Positions 1-7,637 of a DNA stretch of 25,890 bases are shown here, piece after piece. The notes under the pieces are model-generated. The model did not search any database, was not told where the DNA came from, and worked only from the letters and a program-made list of their open reading frames with translations. How positions within the stretch are numbered: position 1 is the first letter of the stretch; every line of letters begins with the position of its first letter. The stretch covers positions 1 to 25,890 of the forward strand of contig JAFAIY010000150.1 in NCBI GenBank assembly GCA_019236485.1, in the 5' to 3' direction. This DNA is from Comamonas sp. (lineage in GTDB: Bacteria; Pseudomonadota; Gammaproteobacteria; Burkholderiales; Burkholderiaceae_C). The translations under genes and the position numbers were made by a program.

Positions 1-10
1 AACAGTTTTC

Positions 11-1060
11 ATGAACGCATTGCCATTGGCACCCCAGGCCGCCGCTCCTGCGGCTGCTGCACCTAACGCTGCGGCGGCGCGAGCCAGCACCATCGTGGCC
101 CCGGCCGCTGAGCAGAGCACCGCGCCCCAGGCGCCGAACACCGTCCAGCCGCTGCAGCTGTTTGCGGCCGCCGTGGCCCAGGCCGTGCTCGGCGATGCGG
201 CCGTACCGGTCGACGGTGCGAAGCCGGACAAGGGCGCTGCGGCGCAGGAAAACAGCCCCGACCAGGCCGCATGGCAGGAGCTCGCGAGCTTTCTCCCAGT
301 GTGGCAGCCCATGGCCCAGCCGGTCATGGAGGCCGCAGCGCCTGGCACTCAGGATGCGGCGCCGGCTGCCATCGCTGGGGCCGCAGAGGTCAGTCGCAAG
401 GCCGTGGACGGCGCGAAGGGCGCGTTGCCCGCAAGCGAGGCGGTAGCCGCGCTGGCGCGCAGCCAGATGCCACGCCTGCCCCTGGGCCAGGCTCAAACGG
501 CGGGAGCCGCCAGCGCCGCTGCCGCATCGAACGAGAGGCTGCAAGCCGGCGTGGCAGCTGTGGTGGATGCGGCGCCGCTGCAGGGCGCGGCGCTGGTCGT
601 GGCGCCCGAGCGCAATGAGGGCCAGGCCCAGCCGCTGGCTGCGGCCGCGACTGCGGCCACTGCCGCGCCGCAGGCACGCTCGGCAGCGCCTTTGCTGCAA
701 GCTTTGTCCGACCGGATCCAGTGGCAGCAGGCCCAGGGCGTGGAGGTCGCCACGGTGCGGCTGGACCCGCCGCAGCTGGGCACGGTGGAGCTGCGCATCC
801 AGCATGACGGCACGGGCGTGCAGGTGTGGATGCAGGCCTCGCATGCCGAGGTCGGGCGCCAGCTGGCAGGCCTGGCCGAAGGCCTGCGCCAGGAGCTGCA
901 GTCACGCACCAGCGGCGAAGCTTCCGTGGTGGTGGCCCAGGGCCGCCACGCGGGAGCCAGCGGGCAGGGCGGCCAGCCGCGCGATGGCGGCAGTCCCTGG
1001 CAACTGGCCGAGGACGATGAAATAGGCCAGGCCTTGCAGGCCTGGAATGCCGCAGCCTAG
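11..1060 (+). CDS. fliK: Flagellar hook-length control protein FliK (LafE-like)
   Basis: FliK is the secreted molecular ruler that measures hook length and switches the export gate from hook to filament substrates. The first ~225 residues are low-complexity Ala/Pro/Gln-rich sequence, as in the ruler part of the family. Residues ~230-310 form the conserved C-terminal switch domain (Flg_hook family), with LDPPQLGTVELRI followed by a helix-forming RQLAGLAEGLRQEL stretch. The 349 residues fit the family. No in-frame stop is visible between base 1 and the ATG at 11, so the true start could lie upstream of the window; treat the N-terminus as provisional. It is the first visible gene of a block that continues with fliL, fliA, motA and motB, the order of lafE-lafU in lateral systems. 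Confidence 0.85.
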   Translation: MNALPLAPQAAAPAAAAPNAAAARASTIVAPAAEQSTAPQAPNTVQPLQLFAAAVAQAVLGDAAVPVDGAKPDKGAAAQENSPDQAAWQELASFLPVWQPMAQPVMEAAAPGTQDAAPAAIAGAAEVSRKAVDGAKGALPASEAVAALARSQMPRLPLGQAQTAGAASAAAASNERLQAGVAAVVDAAPLQGAALVVAPERNEGQAQPLAAAATAATAAPQARSAAPLLQALSDRIQWQQAQGVEVATVRLDPPQLGTVELRIQHDGTGVQVWMQASHAEVGRQLAGLAEGLRQELQSRTSGEASVVVAQGRHAGASGQGGQPRDGGSPWQLAEDDEIGQALQAWNAAA

Positions 1061-1067
1061 GCGGTGC

Positions 1068-1073
1068 AGGAGG
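1068..1073 (+). promoter_or_regulatory. Strong Shine-Dalgarno AGGAGG that decides the fliL start
   Basis: AGGAGG lies 4 nt before the ATG at 1078 but only 1 nt before the ATG at 1075. The second ATG is therefore the more plausible start. Confidence 0.6.
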
Positions 1074-1077
1074 AATG

Positions 1078-1542
1078 ATGGGTAAGAAGATTGCAATACT
1101 GGTCGCTGGGGTTCTGGTGCTGCTGCTCGGCGCCGGAGGCGGTCTCTGGTGGTGGAAGCAGCATGCGTCGGTGGCCGCGGCTGCCGAGCCGGCTGCTTCG
1201 CGCTTCGATGCGCGCCAGGCCAGCTATGTGACGCTGGACAAGGTCCTGGTCATGCTCAAGAGCGAGGCGCAGCCGGGCCTGCGCACGCAGAACACCTATA
1301 TCTCGCTGGACCTGGTGCTGCGCACCGACAAGCTGCATGAAAAAGCGGCCAAGGCCGAGCTGCCCATGCTCAAGGGCGTGGCCGTGCGCACCCTGTCGCA
1401 GCTGGATCTGGAGCAGGCGCGGGCCATGAGCATCGATGCCTGGACCGAGCTGCTGAGCACCGATCTGGAGACTGCCTATGCCGGCCAGCCGGACCTGCAG
1501 CCCTTCGACAAGGTCATGGTCTCGCGCCTGATCATCGAATAA
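1078..1542 (+). CDS. fliL: Flagellar basal body-associated protein FliL (LafF-like)
   Basis: FliL is a single-pass inner-membrane protein that surrounds the stator and supports torque generation. Residues ~4-24 are a hydrophobic membrane segment rich in Val, Leu and Gly and ending in three tryptophans. The periplasmic part carries the family pattern SYVTLDKVLVML followed by YISLDLVLRTD. The length (154 residues with the second ATG) is typical. Fourteen nt separate fliK from the first possible ATG, so this is an operon. A fliL next to fliK and upstream of sigma-28 and mot genes, rather than with fliMNOPQR, is a lateral-type arrangement. Confidence 0.85.
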   Translation: MGKKIAILVAGVLVLLLGAGGGLWWWKQHASVAAAAEPAASRFDARQASYVTLDKVLVMLKSEAQPGLRTQNTYISLDLVLRTDKLHEKAAKAELPMLKGVAVRTLSQLDLEQARAMSIDAWTELLSTDLETAYAGQPDLQPFDKVMVSRLIIE

Positions 1543-1553
1543 GCCGCGGGCCC

Positions 1554-2315
1554 ATGTTGCAGCAAGACACCCACGCCTACGCTCCGGCAGCGCTGCCGCC
1601 GGGGGGCGCCTGGGCGCCGGACGGCGTGGGCTATGGCCAGGCGGCCGTCTCGCCGCAGCAGGAGCAGGAGGTGCTGACCGCCTACCTGCCCATGGTCAAG
1701 CGCGTGGTGCGACAGCTGGCTTCGCAGGCCGACGAGGTCATGGACCAGAGCGACATGACCCAGATCGGCCTGCTGGGCCTGCTGGAGGCGCTGCGCCGCT
1801 ACGGCACCGTGGACGAGGCTTTTGCGGGCTATGCACGCCAGCGCGTGCGCGGCGCCATCCTCGATGAGCTGCGCCGCCAGGACTGGCGCCCGCGCACCGT
1901 GCGCCAGAACGCGCACAAGGCCCGCGACGCCGTGCGCGCGCTGCGCCGGCAACTGGGCGCGGAGCCCACGCCGGCCCAGATCCAGCAGGCGCTGGGCATG
2001 GACGACGAAGCCTATCTGGCCTACGAGCAGGCCGAGTCGGCCGAGGCCATGGCCAGCCTGGACGAGATGCTGGGCCAGGGGCTGGATGTGCCCTGCTCCG
2101 CCGCCGATCCGCAGCATGCGGTGCTGCAGCGCTATCTGCTGGAGCAGGTGCTGGCCCAGCTCCATGAGCGGGAGCAGCGCGTGATCCAGCTCTATTACGA
2201 ATTCGACCTCAACCTCAAGGAAATCGCTGCCGTGCTGGAGCTGTCCGAGGCCAGGGTCTGTCAGATCAACAAAGAGGCGCTGCGCAAGATGCGCGCGGCG
2301 CTGATGGAGGCCTGA
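1554..2315 (+). CDS. fliA: Flagellar sigma factor sigma-28 FliA (LafS-like)
   Basis: This is the RNA polymerase sigma factor for late flagellar genes such as flagellin. Region 2 is clear: SDMTQIGLLGLLEALRRY, then YARQRVRGAILDELR and DWRPRTVRQ, closely matching enterobacterial FliA. Region 3 is LGAEPTPAQIQQALGM. Region 4 is REQRVIQLYYEFDLNLKEIA followed by the helix-turn-helix LSEARVCQINKEALRKMR. The 253 residues compare with about 240 for the family; a Pro/Gly-rich N-terminal tail of ~25 residues accounts for the difference. It starts 11 nt after fliL with little Shine-Dalgarno sequence, suggesting coupling. Its antagonist FlgM is encoded 1.9 kb downstream on the same strand. Confidence 0.95.
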   Translation: MLQQDTHAYAPAALPPGGAWAPDGVGYGQAAVSPQQEQEVLTAYLPMVKRVVRQLASQADEVMDQSDMTQIGLLGLLEALRRYGTVDEAFAGYARQRVRGAILDELRRQDWRPRTVRQNAHKARDAVRALRRQLGAEPTPAQIQQALGMDDEAYLAYEQAESAEAMASLDEMLGQGLDVPCSAADPQHAVLQRYLLEQVLAQLHEREQRVIQLYYEFDLNLKEIAAVLELSEARVCQINKEALRKMRAALMEA

Positions 2316-2347
2316 GTCCTCCAGTCGCCATCGGGAAAACACAGAAC

Positions 2348-3232
2348 ATGTTGCAACTACTGGGCATTTCCATCGTGCTGGGCACCATCTTCGGAGGGTA
2401 TGTGCTCAGCGGTGGGCAATTGGGTGTGATCTGGCAGCCTATGGAGGTGTTCATCATCGCCGGCGCGGGGCTGGGGGCCTTGGTGCTGGGCAATCCCAAG
2501 CACATTCTGGCCGAGCTGTGGCTGCAGCTGCGTCAGGTGATGTCACAGACCAAGCAGACCGTGGAGTTCCAGCGCCAGCTGCTGCTGCTGATGTATGAGC
2601 TGCTGCTGACGGCCTCGGGCGGCCTCAAGGCCCTGGATGCGCATGTGGAAAAACCCAAGGAAAGCCCTCTGTTTCAGCGCTATCCGCTGGTGCTGGCCGA
2701 CACCAAGCTGCTGCACTTCATCGTGGACAACTTCCGCCTGATGGCCATGGGCAAGATCAGCAGCCACGAGCTCGAAGGCGTGCTGGACCAGGAGCTGGAA
2801 GCCATCCAGGAAGAGCTGCTGCAGCCCGCCAAGTCGCTGGGCAAGATTGCCGAGGCCATGCCCGGCTTCGGCATTCTGGCGGCGGTGCTGGGCATCGTGA
2901 TGGCCATGAGCTATGTGGCCGACGGCGCCACGGCCGGCGAGATCGCGGTCAAGGTGGGCGCGGCCATGGTCGGAACCTTCATCGGCATTTTCCTGTGCTA
3001 TGGCGTGCTGGATCCGCTGTGCAACTTCATCAAGCAGCGGGTGATGGAGCATCTGTCGGCCATGGAGTGCGTGAAAGTGGTGCTGGTGGCCCATGTGGCG
3101 GGCAAGCCGCCGCTGCTGTCCATCGACGCGGGGCGCCGTCTGGTGCCGCTGAACATCAAGCCCAGCTTCGCGACGCTGGAAACCTGGATCAACGACATGA
3201 ACACGCGCGACACCGGAGGCACGAGTGCTTAA
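2348..3232 (+). CDS. motA: Flagellar stator protein MotA (LafT-like)
   Basis: MotA is the ion-channel subunit of the stator and contacts FliG with its cytoplasmic loop. Residues 1-20 and ~33-50 form the first two membrane segments. The large cytoplasmic loop contains LFQRYPLVLADTKLLHF and SHELEGVLDQELEAI, closely resembling enterobacterial MotA. The third membrane segment begins with the conserved Pro of EAMPGFGILAAVLGIVMA, and the fourth is GAAMVGTFIGIFLCYGVLDP. The 294 residues are the usual length for the enterobacterial proton-driven class. It lies 32 nt after fliA and overlaps motB by 8 nt. Confidence 0.95.
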   Translation: MLQLLGISIVLGTIFGGYVLSGGQLGVIWQPMEVFIIAGAGLGALVLGNPKHILAELWLQLRQVMSQTKQTVEFQRQLLLLMYELLLTASGGLKALDAHVEKPKESPLFQRYPLVLADTKLLHFIVDNFRLMAMGKISSHELEGVLDQELEAIQEELLQPAKSLGKIAEAMPGFGILAAVLGIVMAMSYVADGATAGEIAVKVGAAMVGTFIGIFLCYGVLDPLCNFIKQRVMEHLSAMECVKVVLVAHVAGKPPLLSIDAGRRLVPLNIKPSFATLETWINDMNTRDTGGTSA

Positions 3233-4187
3233 GCGCCCCGGTCAGGAGCATGGCGAGGTCGTCGTCAAGAAAAGCGGCGGCAAGCATGCGCACGAGGAGC
3301 ATGGCGGCGCCTGGAAGGTGGCGTTTGCCGACTTCTGCCTGGCGCTGATGTGCCTGTTCCTGGTGCTGTGGGTGCTGGCCGCGCGCGACAAGGAAGAGAT
3401 CGAGGTGGCCATGGCCGCGGGAGCCGCGCCCAATATGACCTATCAGGGCCTGGGCACGCGCATGGTGGGCGAATACCAGCCGGGCGCGCTGATCCCCAAG
3501 CAGCCCGTCAACCCCCAGTCCCAGGAGCAGAGCGGTGGCCAGCTCCAGGTGCAGAAGCTGCTGGACACGCCCGAGGAGCTGGCCCAGCTGTCGCGCCGGG
3601 TGCGCGAGGTGGGCGCGCAGGTGGGTCTGGATCAGCACATCATCACCGCCGTGACGGCCGAGGGCCTGCGCATCACCGTGCATGACACGGAGCAAAGCGG
3701 CATGTTCAAGGTCGGCAGCGCCGAGCCCACGCCGGAGTTCGTGCGCCTGCTGCGCCGCATCGGCCCCATGTTCCGCGAGATCGACAACCAGCTGGTGATC
3801 GCGGGCCATACCGACGCCCAGCCTTTCAGCAGCCACGATGCGTTTGCGGCCTCCAACTGGTCGCTGTCCATGCAGCGGGCCCTGATGGCGCGCGCGCACA
3901 TGATGCTGGGCGGCATGCCTGCGCGCAGCGTGCTGCAGGTCATAGGCATGGCGGAGGTGGCTCCGGCCGATCCCCAGAACCCGCAGGCCCCGATCAACCG
4001 GCGCGTGGAGCTGCTGGTCACGACCAAGGCTCATGCCCAGAACGTGCACCGGACCTTTGGCCAGCTGCCGGTGAGCGAGCCGCTGACGCCGGAGCTGCAA
4101 AGCTCGCCGGCCGACACGCCGATGCTGGAGCGCTTGCGCGATATGCTGCTCACGCCCGCGCCGGGCGCTGCGGCCAAAGCCCCTTGA
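3225..4187 (+). CDS. motB: Flagellar stator protein MotB (LafU-like)
   Basis: MotB is the peptidoglycan-anchoring stator subunit. The start is a GTG inside the end of motA, preceded by GGAGG at 3215-3219, so the two are translationally coupled. The membrane segment at residues ~30-51 (WKVAFADFCLALMCLFLVLW) contains Asp36, at the position of the essential proton-carrying aspartate. The C-terminal OmpA-like domain (~155-270) shows LVIAGHTDAQPF and PINRRVELLV, the peptidoglycan-binding signature. A ~50-residue Pro/Ala-rich tail follows. The 320 residues are normal for the family. Confidence 0.95.
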   Translation: MLKRPGQEHGEVVVKKSGGKHAHEEHGGAWKVAFADFCLALMCLFLVLWVLAARDKEEIEVAMAAGAAPNMTYQGLGTRMVGEYQPGALIPKQPVNPQSQEQSGGQLQVQKLLDTPEELAQLSRRVREVGAQVGLDQHIITAVTAEGLRITVHDTEQSGMFKVGSAEPTPEFVRLLRRIGPMFREIDNQLVIAGHTDAQPFSSHDAFAASNWSLSMQRALMARAHMMLGGMPARSVLQVIGMAEVAPADPQNPQAPINRRVELLVTTKAHAQNVHRTFGQLPVSEPLTPELQSSPADTPMLERLRDMLLTPAPGAAAKAP

Positions 4188-4228
4188 AAGCTGTCATGAT
4201 GCAAAGCAGCAAACTCAGAGGCTCACGA

Positions 4229-4519
4229 ATGAAATTGAACCCCCTGGCGCCGGCCGCAGGCAGCGCGGCCGCCCATGGCGACCGCGTGCAGGAATCCGCC
4301 GCGGCGCTGCCCATGGCCGCGGCCGTGGTGGCGCCCGAGGTGCAGGTCGGTGCCCAGGCCGCCAGCGTGCAGCGCGCCCAGGCCCAGATGGCGCAGATGC
4401 CCGATGTGGATGCGGCCCGCGTGGCCGAGATCAAGGAAGCGCTGGCGCGGGGCGATATCAGCTTCGATCCCCGGAAGCTGGCGCAGCTGGTCCAGCGCCA
4501 TCACGGGAGCGCGCTTTGA
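4229..4519 (+). CDS. flgM: Anti-sigma-28 factor FlgM
   Basis: FlgM holds FliA inactive until the hook is complete and FlgM is exported. The C-terminal half (residues ~59-90) shows the family signature DVDAARVAEIKEALARGDIS followed by FDPRKLAQLV. The N-terminal half is Ala-rich and probably disordered, as in known FlgM proteins. I chose the ATG at 4229 (MKLNPLAP) because CAGAGG lies 7 nt upstream and the resulting 96 residues match the family. The reading frame is open back to a TTG at 4184 overlapping the motB stop, which I consider unused. The gene ends in a TGATG overlap with flgN. Confidence 0.88.
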   Translation: MKLNPLAPAAGSAAAHGDRVQESAAALPMAAAVVAPEVQVGAQAASVQRAQAQMAQMPDVDAARVAEIKEALARGDISFDPRKLAQLVQRHHGSAL

Positions 4520-4971
4520 TGGGCGAGACTCCAGTCCTGCCCGGGGCGCAACAGCGCTGGGCGGCCATCGCCCAGGGCATGCAGCAGGATCTGGCGGCCT
4601 ATGGCCGCCTGCGCGAGCTGCTCGAGCAGCAGTTCCACGCGGCCCTGCGGCATGACGCACCGGCCATGGCGCAGCTGGCGCAGAAGATCACGGATCAGGC
4701 CGATGCGCTGGCGGACAGCCGCCAGCTGCGCGTGGCCCATGCGCGTGCGCTGCTGCCGGCCGGGGCGGCGCTGTCCATGAGCGTGCTGTTCGGCCTGCTG
4801 AAGGCGCCGCTGCAGCAGCAGCTGCAGGCGCTGTGGGCGCAGCTGGAGGCGCAGGTGCAGAGCTGCAAGGCGCTGAATCTGCGCAACTGCGAGCTCATCA
4901 TGGAACAGGCCGATCTGATGCGCACCGTGATCGCGGGCGGCGCACAGGCGGAAATCTATGCTCCGTTCTGA
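4519..4971 (+). CDS. flgN: Flagellar export chaperone FlgN
   Basis: FlgN is the cytoplasmic chaperone for the hook-filament junction proteins FlgK and FlgL, both encoded in this window. The 150 residues are almost entirely helical, with a YGRLRELLEQQFHAALRHDA start and a CKALNLRNCELIMEQ helix near the C-terminus, consistent with the FlgN coiled coil. The ATG at 4519 overlaps the flgM stop by one base (TGATG). A TTG one codon earlier is also in frame. The assignment rests on helical pattern, size and position after flgM; the family is weakly conserved. Confidence 0.8.
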   Translation: MGETPVLPGAQQRWAAIAQGMQQDLAAYGRLRELLEQQFHAALRHDAPAMAQLAQKITDQADALADSRQLRVAHARALLPAGAALSMSVLFGLLKAPLQQQLQALWAQLEAQVQSCKALNLRNCELIMEQADLMRTVIAGGAQAEIYAPF

Positions 4972-5740
4972 TTGGCCCGCGCTGCCGGCGCTGCCCTCGT
5001 TTTCGTCCACGCCGGCCTTGGGTGGCGCCTGGAGCGCCGGTGCGCAGCCCGCGGTCGCCGCAGCAGGAGCCGGCCTGCAGCCGGATCCGGCCGCCAGCTA
5101 TAGCCCGCTGGGCCAGGAGGTGGCGCGCGAGGTGCAGCAGTTCATTGCCCAGGGCGGCTCGGCGGCCGCGCTGCCCAGCCCCCAGGCCCAATGGCTGGCC
5201 GTGCAGGCGCTGCGCCAGAGCGAACGCAAATTCGAGGCCGCGGCCGAGCGCAGCGCTGCGGCCGATGATGCGGCCCTCAAGCCCGCACAGCAGGCGTTTC
5301 TCGAGCGCATAGCTCCGTGGGCGCAGCAGGCCGCGCAGCGCCTGGGAGTCTCCGCGCGCGCCGTCATGGCCCATGCGGCGCTGGAAAGCGGCTGGGGCCA
5401 GCGCCCGGTGCGCGATGCCCAGGGGCTGGACAGCCTGAACCTGTTCGGCATCAAGGCGCAGGGCGGCTGGAGCGGTGCCAGCACCCAGGCCATGACCACG
5501 GAATACGAGGACGGCCAGGCCGTGCAGCAGGCGCAGAGCTTTCGCCAGTATGCGAGCCTGGATGCCACTTTTGCCGATTACGTGAACCTGCTGGCCCACA
5601 GCCCGCGCTACCGCGGTGCCCTGCGCACGGGCAACGATGTCCAGGCCTTTGCGGGCGCGCTGGCGGCCGGCGGCTATGCCACCGACCCCGACTACGCGCA
5701 AAAGCTGGTGCGCATCAGTCGTCAGATTCCTCAGCCCTGA
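4958..5740 (+). CDS. Stand-alone flagellar glucosaminidase (FlgJ C-terminal, muramidase-like domain)
   Basis: This is a peptidoglycan hydrolase expected to open the cell wall for the growing flagellar rod. Residues ~110-255 form a glucosaminidase domain (Pfam PF01832 type): VSARAVMAHAALESGWGQRP, where Glu143 matches the catalytic acid of FlgJ, then LNLFGIKAQGGW, TTEYEDGQAV, FADYVNLLAHSPRYRGAL and ATDPDYAQKL. Residues 1-110 are Ala/Pro/Gln-rich and do not contain the rod-scaffold domain normally fused here. That domain is encoded separately at 12959-13312. No clear signal peptide is visible, so export through the flagellar system is likely but inferred. The ATG overlaps the flgN end by 14 nt. 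The last 26 nt overlap the 3' end of the opposite-strand flgA. Confidence 0.88.
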   Translation: MLRSDWPALPALPSFSSTPALGGAWSAGAQPAVAAAGAGLQPDPAASYSPLGQEVAREVQQFIAQGGSAAALPSPQAQWLAVQALRQSERKFEAAAERSAAADDAALKPAQQAFLERIAPWAQQAAQRLGVSARAVMAHAALESGWGQRPVRDAQGLDSLNLFGIKAQGGWSGASTQAMTTEYEDGQAVQQAQSFRQYASLDATFADYVNLLAHSPRYRGALRTGNDVQAFAGALAAGGYATDPDYAQKLVRISRQIPQP

Positions 5741-6473
5741 TCTGCAGCGCCCCAGCGGGCGCCTGGCTGCCCGCCTGCAGCACGCCGGGCGCGATCAGCG
5801 TGCCCTTGACCGGGCGGCCGGTGCGCGCATTGCGCACCGTGATCGTGTCGCCGAGCTTGGCACTGGCGGTAGCGATGCCGGCCACGCTGACCTGCACCCC
5901 GTCGCCCTGGGCGCGGATCTCCACCTTGTCGCCCTTGCGCACGGCAATGGGCCGCTCCACATCGCGCGCGCGCAGCACCTGGCCGGCCTGGCCGTCGGCC
6001 CGCAGCGGCAGGCCCAGCCAGGTGCTGGCCGGCAGCAGCTCGTTCACATGGGCGACGGGCTGCAGCAGCTGCAGCAGGTCCTGAGGCGCCAGGACCCGGC
6101 CGGCTGGAGTGTCCGCGCGCAGCGCCCAGACCGCTGCGCGTACCTGCAGCTGGGCCACCACGCTGCCGCGCGCGGCGCCGCAGCGCACGGGCATGGACAC
6201 CCGGGCCAGGCGCTGGAGCGCCACCGGCGGCAGCTCCCAGCCCTCGGGGCAGGGCTCAAGCGCCGCGCCGCGCGGGGCGCTGAACTGTGCCTGCCATTGC
6301 AGGCCTTCGCGCAAAGCCGGGGGCAGAGCCGCGTGCTGCCAGCCAGCCTCGAGACGGGCCTGCAGCGCGGCCTCCAGACCTGCGGGCAGCTCGCTGGCGC
6401 CAGCGGAGCAGCCGGCCGAGGCGAGGGCCAGCGCGCACCAGCAGCGGGGCCGAACAATTTGCCATAAATTCAT
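5715..6473 (-). CDS. flgA: Flagellar P-ring assembly chaperone FlgA
   Basis: FlgA is a periplasmic chaperone that helps FlgI assemble the P ring. An N-terminal hydrophobic stretch (residues ~12-26) looks like a signal peptide. The C-terminal half carries the SAF/ChapFlgA features: RVLAPQDLLQLLQPV, GLPLRADGQAGQVLRARDVE, RPIAVRKGDKVEI and the ending RNARTGRPVKGTLIAPGVLQ. The 252 residues are usual for the family. It is a single-gene unit read from the AT-rich divergent region toward the glucosaminidase gene, with which it overlaps by 26 nt at the 3' ends. The ATG at 6473 has no recognisable Shine-Dalgarno sequence, so the start is less certain than the gene. Confidence 0.92.
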   Translation of the reverse strand: MNLWQIVRPRCWCALALASAGCSAGASELPAGLEAALQARLEAGWQHAALPPALREGLQWQAQFSAPRGAALEPCPEGWELPPVALQRLARVSMPVRCGAARGSVVAQLQVRAAVWALRADTPAGRVLAPQDLLQLLQPVAHVNELLPASTWLGLPLRADGQAGQVLRARDVERPIAVRKGDKVEIRAQGDGVQVSVAGIATASAKLGDTITVRNARTGRPVKGTLIAPGVLQAGSQAPAGALQIRAEESDD

Positions 6474-6603
6474 GCGATTAATATATCTAATTTACTGTTG
6501 TTGAAGCCGTTGTTCCTTGCTCTGAAGACCCGCTCCGAGCTTCTGTGCAGCTGCCGGTGTCTGCGGTGAAACAGTGATGTTTCTTGGTGATGCTCATAAA
6601 TAA

Positions 6604-6683
6604 ATAGCTTGAATACATTGCTGCAAAACGATTTAAGAAATAATTTTTGCTGATCTTCAATATTCAAAGGCGATACAAGCTAT
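6604..6683. repeat. Inverted repeat with 8-bp perfect arms in the flgA-flgB region
   Basis: ATAGCTTG at 6604-6611 is the exact reverse complement of CAAGCTAT at 6676-6683. The arms are 64 bp apart, within A/T-rich DNA. This could be a pair of operator half-sites or part of a Comamonadaceae-type intergenic repeat. With arms this short, chance is not excluded. Confidence 0.35.
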
Positions 6684-6754
6684 CAAAAACAAGAAGTTTG
6701 CGGTTTCTGCGGACTGACTCCAGGGAAAGTATCGAAATGAAACATTCGTCATAG

Positions 6755-6760
6755 TATGAT
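6755..6760 (+). promoter_or_regulatory. Candidate -10 element for the flgB operon
   Basis: TATGAT matches the sigma-70 -10 consensus at 5 of 6 bases and lies 81 bp before flgB. The DNA 16-18 bp upstream has no recognisable -35, so the promoter would need an activator. Confidence 0.3.
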
Positions 6761-6840
6761 TTCAAGAGAGCGAATGAAATATCTCATGCGCAATTGAAAA
6801 CTGAAATCCGCGCCAGCCTTCCGGCGCGCGATAGGGTGAT

Positions 6841-7215
6841 ATGGCATTGAATTTCGACACGGCCCTGGCCGTGCATGCACAGGCGCTAAGGGTGCGCTCG
6901 GAGCGCACGCAGCTGCTGGCGTCCAATCTGGCCAATGCCAGCACTCCCGGCTACCAGTCCCGCGACATCGACTTCTCCGCCACCATGGCCAGGGCCGCCG
7001 AAAGCGGGGCTTCCCTGCTGTCCACGGCGGACTGGGGTGCCGGCAGCTCCGATGCGCTCTACCGCGTGCCCAACCACCCTTCGCGGGACGGCAACACCGT
7101 GGAAGTGGGCGTGGAGCAGGCGCTGTTCTCGCAGAACGTCTCGGACTTCCAGACCAGCCTGACTTTTCTGAACATGAAGCTGCGCGGCCTGCAGTCCGCG
7201 ATCAAGGGTGAGTGA
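6841..7215 (+). CDS. flgB: Flagellar proximal rod protein FlgB
   Basis: FlgB forms the first layer of the proximal rod on the MS ring. The N-terminal rod/hook signature is LLASNLANASTPGYQSRDID. The C-terminal half has the FlgB-typical RVPNHPSRDGNTVEVGVEQA and DFQTSLTFLNMKLRGLQSAI. Its 124 residues are close to the usual ~130. The ATG is preceded by AGGG and it leads an operon of eleven collinear structural genes. flgC follows two bases after the stop. Confidence 0.95.
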   Translation: MALNFDTALAVHAQALRVRSERTQLLASNLANASTPGYQSRDIDFSATMARAAESGASLLSTADWGAGSSDALYRVPNHPSRDGNTVEVGVEQALFSQNVSDFQTSLTFLNMKLRGLQSAIKGE

Positions 7216-7217
7216 GC

Positions 7218-7637
7218 ATGGGATTCCGTGAAATCGCGCAGATCGCCGGCTCGGCCATGACGGCCCAGAGCACGCGCCTGAATACCGTGGCCAGCAATCT
7301 GGCGAATGCCGGCGCCGCGGCCTCCTCGGAAACCGAGGCCTACAAGGCGCGCAAGCCGGTGTTTGCCGCCGTGATGGGCCAGAGTTCGCTGGAGAGCTAT
7401 GCGGCCCGCGTGCAGGTGCTGGACGTGCTCGAGACCACCGAGCCCGTGCGCAAGGCGCACGAGCCCGAAAACCCCGTGGCCGATGCCTCGGGCTATGTCT
7501 ACTACTCCAATGTGAACACCGTGGCCGAGATGACCGACATGATGTCGGCCTCGCGCGCTTTCGAAACCAATGTCGAGGTGCTGGGGCGCGTGCGCTCCAT
7601 GCAGCAGTCGCTGCTGCGCCTAGGGGAGCAATCATGA
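7218..7637 (+). CDS. flgC: Flagellar proximal rod protein FlgC
   Basis: FlgC is a proximal rod subunit. The N-terminal motif is LNTVASNLANAGAAASSETE. The C-terminal helix carries the typical VYYSNVNTVAEMTDMMSASR and AFETNVEVL. I prefer the ATG at 7218 (MGFREIAQ), which gives 139 residues. A GTG at 7212 overlapping the flgB stop is a possible alternative. The stop overlaps the flgD start as ATGA. Confidence 0.95.
   Translation: MGFREIAQIAGSAMTAQSTRLNTVASNLANAGAAASSETEAYKARKPVFAAVMGQSSLESYAARVQVLDVLETTEPVRKAHEPENPVADASGYVYYSNVNTVAEMTDMMSASRAFETNVEVLGRVRSMQQSLLRLGEQS

Larger units (their letters stand above)
6474..6840. promoter_or_regulatory. AT-rich divergent control region between flgA and flgB
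   Basis: This 367-bp stretch has no convincing gene. Its composition drops sharply from the GC-rich coding flanks, with A/T tracts throughout 6585-6790. It must carry the start signals for flgA (leftward) and the flgB-L operon (rightward). I see a sigma-70-like -10 (TATGAT, 6755-6760) without a good -35, and an inverted repeat with arms at 6604-6611 and 6676-6683. I found no sigma-54 (GG-N10-GC) or full sigma-28 promoter. A missing -35 suggests activator dependence, for example on FlhDC, but no unambiguous FlhDC box could be aligned by eye. Confidence 0.6.

Noticed and set aside
4184-4228. TTG start giving FlgM 15 extra residues
   Set aside because: There is no family similarity in the extension and no ribosome-binding site, while the ATG at 4229 has CAGAGG at good spacing.
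6669-6676. GGCGATAC as a sigma-28 -10 for flgB
   Set aside because: There is no TAAA at the right distance upstream and the site is over 160 bp from flgB. The match is partial.
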